Shown here one piece after another: positions 8,267 through 14,757 of a stretch of DNA of 22,719 nt. The DNA comes from an uncultured Mucilaginibacter sp. (GTDB lineage Bacteria > Bacteroidota > Bacteroidia > Sphingobacteriales > Sphingobacteriaceae). Position numbers and translations under genes: made by a program. The notes under the pieces were generated by a model. It searched no databases. It was not told the origin of the DNA and was given only the letters and a program-made list of their open reading frames with translations. The stretch spans positions 1-22,719 of the forward strand of contig NZ_CAMLOV010000085.1 of the NCBI RefSeq assembly GCF_946481715.1, in the 5' to 3' direction. Numbering within the stretch: position 1 is the first letter of the stretch; each line of letters begins with the position of its first letter.

Positions 8267-9586
8267 ATGCAAGAAAAAAACAGCAAAAAAACCATCAGGG
8301 CCTGGGCCATGTTTGATTGGGCAAACTCTGCCTATAATCTCGTTATCACCACCACTATTTTTCCGTCGTATTACGTGGCGATTACCGAAAATCCGGCCAA
8401 TGGCAACCGGGTGAACTTTTTTGGGCATAGCTTTATCAATACAGCCTTACAAACTTATTCCTTATCGTTTGCCTATTTAATTATGGTACTGCTGCTGCCC
8501 ATCCTAAGTTCTATTGCAGATTACCGGGGCAACAAAAAGGTTTTTATGCAGTTTTTTACCGTGATGGGCTCACTGGCTTGCTGCGGGCTTTACTTTTTTG
8601 ATGCCGAGCACCTGGAAAGAGGCATAATTTGTTTTGCCGTTGCTGCAATCGGTTATAGCGGTGGTTTTGTGTTTTATAATTCATACCTGCCCGAGATAGC
8701 CACACCGGATATGCAAGACAGGGTGAGCGCTAAGGGTTTTACCTATGGTTATGTCGGCAGCGTACTTTTGCAGCTTGTTTGTTTTGTATTTGTGTTAATG
8801 CCTGATACATTCGGCTTAACAAAGGGCAGTGCCGCCCAGTTGTCATTCCTGTTGGTAGGCATCTGGTGGATTGGGTTCGCGCTCATCCCATTCGCGGTGT
8901 TGCCAAAAGGCAGCCCGAACGCACAAACACACCAGCACAATATCATAAAAGGTGGTTTTATAGAACTTGGTAAAGTTTGGGGGAAAATAAAGGTCATGCC
9001 TATGTTAAAGGGTTACCTGCCTGCTTTCTTTTTCTATTCCATGGGAGTGCAAACTATTATGCTGGTTGCCACAGCCTTCGCTGCCAGCGAACTGCATATG
9101 GACACCCCTGAACTCATCACCATCATCCTCATCATCCAAATCATTGCCATTGCAGGTGCCACCATCATGTCTCGCCTGTCCGACAGGTATGGCAATATTC
9201 GTATACTTATTTTTGTGGTGTTTATTTGGATAGGGGTCTGCATTGCTGCTTATTTCACTACCAGCAAAACACAGTTTTATATCATAGCGGTGGTGGTGGG
9301 ATTAGTAATGGGAGGTATACAATCGCTTTCGCGCTCTACTTATTCTAAATATCTTCCGCAGGATATTCCGGATACTGCGTCGTTTTTTAGTTTTTATGAT
9401 GTTACCGAAAAATTGGCCATTGTTGCAGGGCTGTTTAGCTTTGGCTTTATATTGGAATTGACTAACAGCATGCGCAATTCTACACTGGTGCTGTGCGGCT
9501 TTTTTATAATAGGGCTTTTGTTTTTATTTTCTTTATTACGAACGGAGAAGAAAGTAGAGAAAAATTCGGAATTTAGCGCGGTGTAA
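8267..9586 (+). CDS. UMF1-family MFS transporter (Atg22-like permease)
   Basis: This 439-residue integral inner-membrane protein is built of about 12 hydrophobic helices. It belongs to the UMF1 branch of the major facilitator superfamily, which also holds the yeast vacuolar effluxer Atg22. The diagnostic opening (AWAMFDWANSAYN followed by LVITTTIFPSYY) is intact. Other family marks are YNSYLPEIATPDMQDRVSAKG in loop 4-5, and QSLSRSTYSKYLPQ with FFSFYDVTEKLAIVAG in the second half. Atg22 exports amino acids from the vacuole; the bacterial members are not well characterised, so the substrate is unknown. The N-terminus is short and basic (KNSKKT). A LutA-like gene follows with a 10-bp gap, so the two are probably co-transcribed. 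Confidence 0.9.
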   Translation: MQEKNSKKTIRAWAMFDWANSAYNLVITTTIFPSYYVAITENPANGNRVNFFGHSFINTALQTYSLSFAYLIMVLLLPILSSIADYRGNKKVFMQFFTVMGSLACCGLYFFDAEHLERGIICFAVAAIGYSGGFVFYNSYLPEIATPDMQDRVSAKGFTYGYVGSVLLQLVCFVFVLMPDTFGLTKGSAAQLSFLLVGIWWIGFALIPFAVLPKGSPNAQTHQHNIIKGGFIELGKVWGKIKVMPMLKGYLPAFFFYSMGVQTIMLVATAFAASELHMDTPELITIILIIQIIAIAGATIMSRLSDRYGNIRILIFVVFIWIGVCIAAYFTTSKTQFYIIAVVVGLVMGGIQSLSRSTYSKYLPQDIPDTASFFSFYDVTEKLAIVAGLFSFGFILELTNSMRNSTLVLCGFFIIGLLFLFSLLRTEKKVEKNSEFSAV

Positions 9587-9596
9587 TTTTGTGTGA

Positions 9597-10325
9597 ATGA
9601 TTGTTGAGCTGTTTATCCCATGTTTTATAGATCAGTTATATCCTGATACCGCCTTTAATACCTTAAAGGTGCTGGAAAAAGCGGGGTGCACGGTAAACTA
9701 CAACCCTCAGCAAACTTGTTGTGGCCAACCTGCTTTTAATGCCGGTTTTTGGGACGATGCCAAGGCGGTGGGCAGCAAATTCCTTAATGATTTCCCCGAG
9801 GATAGCGTTATCGTTTCGCCATCTGCATCCTGCACGGGTATGGTGCGCAATTATTACAACGACCTTTTTACCAATACCACTTCGCACAACAAATGCCGTA
9901 ATATCCAAAGCAACATATACGAGCTGAGTGATTTTTTGGTGAATATATTACAGGTAGATTATTTTGGTGCAGAGTTGGAAGGCCGCGCGGTATACCATGA
10001 TAGTTGTGCCGGGCTGCGCGAATGCAAAATAAAAGAAGAGCCACGTAAGTTGTTATCTAAGGTATTAGGACTTGAATTGATAGATTTAAAGGACGGCGAA
10101 ACCTGTTGTGGCTTCGGCGGTACGTTTGCCGTAAAATTTGATGCCATATCCACGGCCATGGCGCAGCAAAAAGTGTATAACGCTATCGACGTTAAAGCAG
10201 ACTATATCATATCTACCGATGCTTCTTGCTTGTTGCACCTGCAGGGTTTTATCGACAAAAATAACCTCCCAATAAAAACCATCCATATTGCCGATGTTTT
10301 GGCACATGGGTGGGGAAATGTATGA
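9597..10325 (+). CDS. CCG-domain (Fe-S)-binding protein, LutA/YkgE-like
   Basis: This 242-residue protein carries two CCG (heterodisulfide-reductase C-terminal-like) cysteine-rich domains. The first includes C9 and the pair C41-C42-G43 (QTCCGQPAFNAG). The second includes SCAGLREC and C170-C171-G172 (ETCCGFGG). Such motifs bind an unusual Fe-S cluster. The length and arrangement match LutA/YkgE, a subunit of the LutABC L-lactate oxidation complex, and also related glycolate or unspecified oxidoreductase subunits. Here no LutB (ferredoxin-like) or LutC gene adjoins. The role is therefore less sure: lactate oxidation with partners elsewhere, or another electron-transfer function. It starts 10 bp after the permease gene. 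Confidence 0.85.
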   Translation: MIVELFIPCFIDQLYPDTAFNTLKVLEKAGCTVNYNPQQTCCGQPAFNAGFWDDAKAVGSKFLNDFPEDSVIVSPSASCTGMVRNYYNDLFTNTTSHNKCRNIQSNIYELSDFLVNILQVDYFGAELEGRAVYHDSCAGLRECKIKEEPRKLLSKVLGLELIDLKDGETCCGFGGTFAVKFDAISTAMAQQKVYNAIDVKADYIISTDASCLLHLQGFIDKNNLPIKTIHIADVLAHGWGNV

Positions 10326-10386
10326 TATCCGACAAACCAGCTTGACACTTCTCCGGTATCTACCATAAACAGAAGAATAACTTTAA

Positions 10387-10881
10387 ATGACTCGTATAGG
10401 CCTTATATCAGATACACATAGCTACCTGGACGATGCTGTATTTAAACATTTTGATGGTTGCGATGAAATATGGCATGCGGGCGATTTCGGCAATATAGAG
10501 CTGGCTGATCAGCTTGCTGCCTTTAAACCTTTTAAAGGCGTGTACGGCAATATTGATGGAGCCGATATACGCCAGGTTTACCCCGAGCACCTGCGTTTTA
10601 AATGCGAGGAGGTTGATGTATGGATGACTCATATCGGTGGTTATCCTGATAAATATAGCCCCATTGTTCGGAAAGAAATTTACCTAAACCCACCGCAATT
10701 GTTCATTAGCGGCCACTCGCATATCCTTAAGGTTGTTTTTGATAAAAAGATCAATTGCCTGCACCTTAACCCAGGGGCAGCGGGTAAGCAAGGCTGGCAA
10801 AAGGTGCGTACGCTAATGAGGTTTAGCATAACTGCCGATAAAATACATGGTTTGGACGTAATTGAGTTGGGTGCGAAATAG
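10387..10881 (+). CDS. YfcE/MJ0936-type metallophosphoesterase
   Basis: This 164-residue calcineurin-like phosphoesterase of the YfcE/YsnB subfamily is a cytosolic phosphodiesterase needing two metal ions, usually Mn. All metal-binding motifs are present: D9-T-H11, G32-D33, G54-N55 (YGNIDG), H82 (MTHIGGYP) and G109-H110-S-H112. The length is normal for the subfamily. Close relatives hydrolyse artificial phosphodiesters and their natural substrate is not settled. It starts 61 bp after the LutA-like gene, with no clear promoter or terminator between, and ends convergently 54 bp from the RNase HI gene. Confidence 0.9.
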   Translation: MTRIGLISDTHSYLDDAVFKHFDGCDEIWHAGDFGNIELADQLAAFKPFKGVYGNIDGADIRQVYPEHLRFKCEEVDVWMTHIGGYPDKYSPIVRKEIYLNPPQLFISGHSHILKVVFDKKINCLHLNPGAAGKQGWQKVRTLMRFSITADKIHGLDVIELGAK

Positions 10882-10935
10882 TGTGTGATTGATAGCCCAT
10901 AGTTAAATTTAGCTGCACGAACTCTAGACTACCAG

Positions 10936-11406
10936 CTATAAACTGCCCAATTTAGCTGCCTCAGCTTCAAAAACCGAATCGATCAATAACTCCCGTTGTT
11001 TACCGGCAGCTACCGCCAACGCATCGCAACGTTCATTTTCGGGATGTCCGTTATGGCCTCGTACCCAAACAAATTTTATTTGGTGTATCTTGCTAATATT
11101 AAGGTATCTCAGCCACAGGTCCTTGTTTTTTTTGCCGGCGAAGCCTTTAGCCACCCATCCTTGTAGCCAGCGTTTCTCAATGGAATCGATTACATATTTG
11201 CTGTCGGAATAAATAGTAACCTGTTGGTTTGGTGCTTTGATAGCCTCCAGCCCCGTGATAACGGCCAGCAGTTCCATGCGGTTGTTAGTGGTTTTACGAA
11301 AACCGGCAGATAGTTCTTTATAATGAGCACCCGACCGTAATATCACCCCATAACCACCCGGGCCCGGATTCCCGCTTGATGCACCGTCTGTATAAATTTC
11401 TATCAT
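10936..11406 (-). CDS. rnhA: Ribonuclease HI
   Basis: This enzyme cleaves the RNA strand of RNA-DNA hybrids during replication-primer and R-loop removal. The 156-residue protein matches bacterial RNase HI along its whole length. It opens with IEIYTDGASSGNPGPGGYG, and the acidic active-site residues are D7, E45 (NNRMELLA), D68 (IYSDSKYV) and D128 (NERCDALA). The mobile histidine is H118 in VRGHNGHPENERCD. The substrate-binding basic protrusion (WVAKGFAGKKNKDLW) is also present. It lies 114 bp downstream of copA on the same strand, across a spacer with an inverted repeat. Confidence 0.96.
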   Translation of the reverse strand: MIEIYTDGASSGNPGPGGYGVILRSGAHYKELSAGFRKTTNNRMELLAVITGLEAIKAPNQQVTIYSDSKYVIDSIEKRWLQGWVAKGFAGKKNKDLWLRYLNISKIHQIKFVWVRGHNGHPENERCDALAVAAGKQRELLIDSVFEAEAAKLGSL

Positions 11407-11525
11407 AGTTCATGGTTGATGGTTGATAGATCATTGTTAAAATGACGATACCGCGCACCTGTCAGGCCTCAAAAATATAAAAACTTTACGCAGCTGCCAT
11501 CAACTATGAGCCATGATCTATCAAC
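11407..11525. repeat. Imperfect inverted repeat of GTTGATAG/TCATGG units between copA and rnhA
   Basis: GTTGATAGATCAT at 11422-11434 is repeated in perfect inversion at 11513-11525, and the match extends to 14 of 15 bases. Both arms belong to wider stretches made of similar short units (GGTTGAT, TCATAGTT, CCATCAAC): left arm about 11404-11434, right arm about 11497-11525. About 78 bases lie between the perfect arms. The right arm overlaps the last codons and stop of copA. The look is of a dispersed intergenic repeat family rather than a terminator, since no T-tract follows. Confidence 0.6.
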
Positions 11526-13611
11526 TAATCTTCTTCACCTTCAATCTCAACGAGTTGCCGATAACAATAACATCAGAAAAAGCCATAGCCAAAGCGCCTA
11601 CCATCGGGTTAAGGAAACCTAATGCAGCAACTGGGATAGCAATTATATTATAAGCAAAGGCCCAAAACAAGTTTTGCTTAATTGTAAGCAACGTATGCCG
11701 GCTTATCTGCAGGAATTTTACTACGGATTGCAGATCGGTATTCAGCAAAATAACCTTGGCAGACTGTATGGCTATGTGGCTGGCATCGTTCATGGATACA
11801 CCAACATCTGCCTGAGTGAGGGCAGGGGCATCGTTTATTCCGTCGCCTATCATAATGGTTTTGCCTTTTTTGCGGTAGATATCTACAACGCTTAACTTTT
11901 CATCTGGTAATTTTTCCGCGTGTACTTCTGTAATTCCTAACGTTTTGGCTACGGATGCGCAACGGCTTGCTTTATCGCCGCTTAATAATACCGGCACAAC
12001 GCCAACTTTTTTAAGTTGGGTAATTAAAGCGGCGGCATCAGGTTTAATGGTATCTTCAATGGAAATTTGTGCCACCAAAGCTTGGTTTTTGTAAAGCGAG
12101 AGGTTGAAACTATCGTTGGTATTTAGTTTTGCCGTACCCAAAAAATAGTTATTGCCGTCAACATCTTCAGCGCGCATTCCAAGGCCCTTTTCTTCCGCAA
12201 CTGCCTTTAATATTATCTTTTGTTTCGGCAAGCCATTTAGCCCGTTCACTAATGATTTGGCAATTGGGTGATTAGATCGTTCCTCAATAGCGATTATTGC
12301 TCCACGTATCACTTCGATATCCTGACCGCTATCCACCTTGATATCTTTTATGCTGAACTTACCGGTAGTGAGCGTCCCGGTCTTATCAAATATCACGTAC
12401 TTGGTATTAGCTACAGCTTCAATAGTGTCGCCACCTTTTATCAATATGCCGTTTTTGGCTGCCCGCCCCAAACCTACCATTACGGCGGTGGGGGTGGCCA
12501 GGCCCATTGCACAGGGGCAGGAAATTACCAGCACGGCAATGGCGTTCATCATACTGCGCTGCATGCCGGCATCCGTTGCAAAATAAGTTATCACGAAAGT
12601 AAATAAGGCTATCAGTATCACCACCGGCACAAAAACCGAGGCAACCTTATCTCCCAATTTCTGCACGGGCGGCTTGGCTGCCTGTGCTTTTTTCATCAAA
12701 TCGATAATTTGCGACAGTGTGCTGTTGCTGCCTACTTTGGTAGCCATTATTTTAATATTGCCTTCCTGAACAATTGTGCCACCGATAACAGTATCGTATT
12801 TCTTTTTCTGTACGGGGATGCTTTCACCGGTAATCATAGCCTCATTAACGCTTGCTTCGCCCGATAGTACTTCGCCATCCACCGGCACCTGGCTGCCTTC
12901 GTTTACCAACAAAACATCTCCTGATACAACATCTTTGGCGTTTATTACTTCAATGCCATCTTTAATAACCCGGCTGGCGTTTACCTGTTGAAATTTCATC
13001 AAATCTTTTACAGCGGAAGTGGTTTGGTTAACACTGCGTTTCTCTAACACATTGCCTAGTAGTACCAGGGTGATAATTGTGGCACAGGTTTCGTAAAAAA
13101 GGTATTGTTCGCCAAGATTTTGAATGGTGCCCACCAAACTATAAACAAATGCAGATGTGGAGCCAATAAATATCAGCACATCCATATTAGGTACCCCGCC
13201 TTTAACAGAACTATAGGCACTCTTTCCAAAATGCAGGCAGCCAACTAAAAAAACGGGCAGGCAAAGCAGTAATTGTACTATTGGGTTATGCAAAAAATGC
13301 CAGGGGAACAGCATATGCAACAAAAGCGGAGCAGTAAACAACGCACAGAAGATGAATTTGTTCTCCACCTTATCATAAAATGGCGTTTGGTGGGTAGCCA
13401 TATCGTCAACCACGTGGAAACCTAAATTTTCTATGTCGTTGATAATTCCAGGCAGGAGGGACTGGTCGGTTGTGGAAAATTTTACTTCTTCGGATGCAAA
13501 GCTTACCAATACGTTCTGCAGCCCTTTCTTTTCCAATAACTTATGGATGCTCATTGCGCAATTATTGCAATGCATTCCCGTAACGTTCAGTTCAACCAGT
13601 TGCTCTGCCAT
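11521..13611 (-). CDS. copA: Copper-translocating P1B-type ATPase (CopA-like)
   Basis: This inner-membrane pump uses ATP to export Cu(I) from the cytoplasm. The 696-residue protein has one N-terminal heavy-metal-associated domain (GMHCNNC; C15, C18), fewer than the two or more in many CopA proteins. Four helices follow, then the actuator domain (ITGESIPV). The translocation motif is C365-P-C367, the phosphorylated Asp is D409 (DKTGTLTTGK), the nucleotide-binding motif is SNHPIA, and the hinge is GDGINDAP (D590, D594). Transmembrane metal-site residues are of the Cu+ type: YN in helix 7 (FAYNIIAIP) and M..S in helix 8 (AMAFSD). I chose ATG at 13611; a TTG nine bases upstream is less likely. 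No copper chaperone or CsoR gene adjoins. Confidence 0.93.
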   Translation of the reverse strand: MAEQLVELNVTGMHCNNCAMSIHKLLEKKGLQNVLVSFASEEVKFSTTDQSLLPGIINDIENLGFHVVDDMATHQTPFYDKVENKFIFCALFTAPLLLHMLFPWHFLHNPIVQLLLCLPVFLVGCLHFGKSAYSSVKGGVPNMDVLIFIGSTSAFVYSLVGTIQNLGEQYLFYETCATIITLVLLGNVLEKRSVNQTTSAVKDLMKFQQVNASRVIKDGIEVINAKDVVSGDVLLVNEGSQVPVDGEVLSGEASVNEAMITGESIPVQKKKYDTVIGGTIVQEGNIKIMATKVGSNSTLSQIIDLMKKAQAAKPPVQKLGDKVASVFVPVVILIALFTFVITYFATDAGMQRSMMNAIAVLVISCPCAMGLATPTAVMVGLGRAAKNGILIKGGDTIEAVANTKYVIFDKTGTLTTGKFSIKDIKVDSGQDIEVIRGAIIAIEERSNHPIAKSLVNGLNGLPKQKIILKAVAEEKGLGMRAEDVDGNNYFLGTAKLNTNDSFNLSLYKNQALVAQISIEDTIKPDAAALITQLKKVGVVPVLLSGDKASRCASVAKTLGITEVHAEKLPDEKLSVVDIYRKKGKTIMIGDGINDAPALTQADVGVSMNDASHIAIQSAKVILLNTDLQSVVKFLQISRHTLLTIKQNLFWAFAYNIIAIPVAALGFLNPMVGALAMAFSDVIVIGNSLRLKVKKIS

Positions 13612-13617
13612 GATGTA

Positions 13618-13648
13618 CAAATTTACCCATTAAGTAGAATTGTTCTAA
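13618..13648 (-). promoter_or_regulatory. Candidate copA promoter
   Basis: Read on the minus strand, TTAG (13648-13645) is followed after 19 bases by TAAATTTG (13625-13618). The latter is a perfect match to the Bacteroidota -7 element TAnnTTTG; the -33 element matches three of four bases. The -7 box ends only 6 bases before the chosen ATG, so the transcript would have almost no leader. Confidence 0.4.
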
Positions 13649-13684
13649 ATAATTAAGGTAAGGCGATTGTAATTTTAAAAAAGC

Positions 13685-13715
13685 TTTGCAAATTCACGCC
13701 GAATTTCTATTTTTG
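13685..13715 (+). promoter_or_regulatory. Consensus Bacteroidota promoter of tRNA-His
   Basis: TTTG at 13685-13688 and TATTTTTG at 13708-13715 match the Bacteroidota housekeeping sigma consensus (TTTG-N19-TAnnTTTG) perfectly, with exactly 19 bases between. The mature tRNA begins 14 bases after the -7 box. This is the clearest promoter in the window. Confidence 0.85.
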
Positions 13716-13729
13716 CAGCCTCCAATACG

Positions 13730-13803
13730 GTAGATGTAGCTCAGTTGGTTAGAGCATCGGTTTGTGGTACCGAGGGTCGTGGGTTCGAGCCCCATCATTT
13801 ACC
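13730..13803 (+). tRNA. tRNA-His (anticodon GTG)
   Basis: A full cloverleaf can be drawn. The acceptor stem GTAGATG pairs with CATTTAC (one G-U pair). The D arm is GCTCAGTTGGTTAGAGC. The anticodon stem TCGGT/ACCGA closes the loop TTGTGGT with anticodon GTG, and the T arm is GTGGG-TTCGAGC-CCCAT. The discriminator is C73, the histidine identity base, and a G directly upstream (13729) can serve as G-1. The 3' CCA is not encoded; the genome reads CAA after C73. A consensus promoter precedes it and a strong terminator follows directly. Confidence 0.97.
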
Positions 13804-13804
13804 C

Positions 13805-13837
13805 AAAGCCTTTCAGGAAAACTGGAAGGCTTTTTTT
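13805..13837 (+). terminator. Rho-independent terminator after tRNA-His
   Basis: AAAGCCTTTCAG (13805-13816) pairs with CTGGAAGGCTTT (13822-13833) through one G-T pair, closing a five-base loop (GAAAA). The 3' arm runs into seven T residues (13831-13837). Confidence 0.92.
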
Positions 13838-14630
13838 ATGCATCGTTCTTCCGTAAATGCAGGTGTCGCAAAAAAAACATATGTGTTCCCGGTAAAATAA
13901 AATGCAATTATCTGCATGTCAGCTTTTATGATCAAGCAGAATTCTTGTGGGGTAATAAAAAAAATATTTGTTTTGTGGGCGGATACTAAACATCCAAACG
14001 CTTGTCAAACGCTTATGACACCCTTGTCCGGCTAATTTTGCCTGAAGTACTCTTAGATTATTTTGAACTCATGGACGTCCGCTGAGAACGGGCAGTTGAA
14101 CATATCCGGGCTCCAGTTTTAAACTTTTTCTGTGTCAGATAATTTCCCTTCTCCCTCATCTATATAATATATTCTATGGTACGGACTGATTATATTTCTA
14201 TAATTCCATTTTCTATCTAACTTTACATAATCAACATTCAAAATTGATACGTGACGTTTTTCTGATCATAACTTATTAAAGTAATATATGGTTAAGTATT
14301 CCTTTAATACTTGGCGTTTACATTAAGAAGAAACTCAATCTTAAAAATAACAGATTAAGTATTGGTTGATTTGACAAAAAAAGATATATTTTATTCTAAA
14401 TCCAACTTGCAATACATTCCGGATATCTGTTTTAAGGTTATATAAGTCTTAAACTTTATCAAAAACCTTGTAGCCGCTAATCATTTGATGATCAATATTA
14501 AACTATTAATTGAAATATGAAATCTCCGTTTCTGACAATAAAAAGTTTGCTGATGTCAAGCTTACATTTTAAACTGCCGATATATTTGCAGTAAAAAAAA
14601 ACTGGATCGGCAAATAAGCGGTTAATTAAA

Positions 14631-14682
14631 GCTGGTAGTACAGTCAGAATTTAACTATACGTGATAGTTATCTAAAACCAGC
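14631..14682 (+). promoter_or_regulatory. Candidate nested stem-loop in the leader of the PVC-type cytochrome gene
   Basis: An outer stem GCTGGT (14631-14636) / ACCAGC (14677-14682) encloses an inner perfect hairpin TAACTAT (14652-14658) / ATAGTTA (14664-14670) with loop ACGTG. It ends 75 bases before the start codon and about 45 bases after the TATATTTG box. It could be an RNA structure in the leader or, for the inner palindrome, a protein-binding operator. No known riboswitch class is recognised. Confidence 0.4.
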
Positions 14683-14700
14683 ATAATTAGCTTGATATTC

Positions 14701-14739
14701 AAAATAAACCCAACCAATTAAAATAAAACCTAACCAATT
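14701..14739 (+). repeat. Tandem imperfect 19/20-mer with ACCAATT ends just upstream of the start codon
   Basis: Two adjacent copies occur: AAAATAAACCCAACCAATT (14701-14719) and AAAATAAAACCTAACCAATT (14720-14739), differing by one substitution and one inserted base. They end 18 bases before the ATG of the cytochrome gene, so they lie in its probable leader, close to the ribosome landing zone. Confidence 0.7.
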
Positions 14740-14757
14740 GTAATAAAAATAAGTTCT

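Larger units (their letters stand above)
13838..14757. other. AT-rich region of about 920 bp without a recognisable gene
   Basis: No frame on either strand here reads as a convincing protein, and no RNA family is recognised. Visible structure is limited. There is a tandem 11-mer CAAACGCTT-G/A-T (13995-14005, 14006-14016) and a small inverted repeat AAGTATT-N5-AATACTT (14294-14312), with a further TTAAGTATTGG at 14355-14365. A -7-like box TATATTTG lies at 14581-14588 without a matching -33 box. A nested hairpin and a tandem repeat near the 3' end are listed separately. The last 170 bases are probably the 5' leader of the cytochrome gene at 14758; the rest is unexplained. Confidence 0.6.

Noticed and set aside
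10906..10959. Direct repeat AATTTAGCTGC (10906-10916 and 10949-10959) at the MPE/rnhA junction
   Set aside because: The second copy is the coding end of rnhA and the repeat is only 11 bases; it is probably chance.
13762..13989. 75-residue plus-strand ORF beginning inside tRNA-His
   Set aside because: It starts in the tRNA and runs through its terminator, and its sequence is low in protein character.
13730..14757. Integrated element at tRNA-His
   Set aside because: No integrase, no repeated tRNA 3' end and no cargo gene were seen; only the empty stretch is reported.
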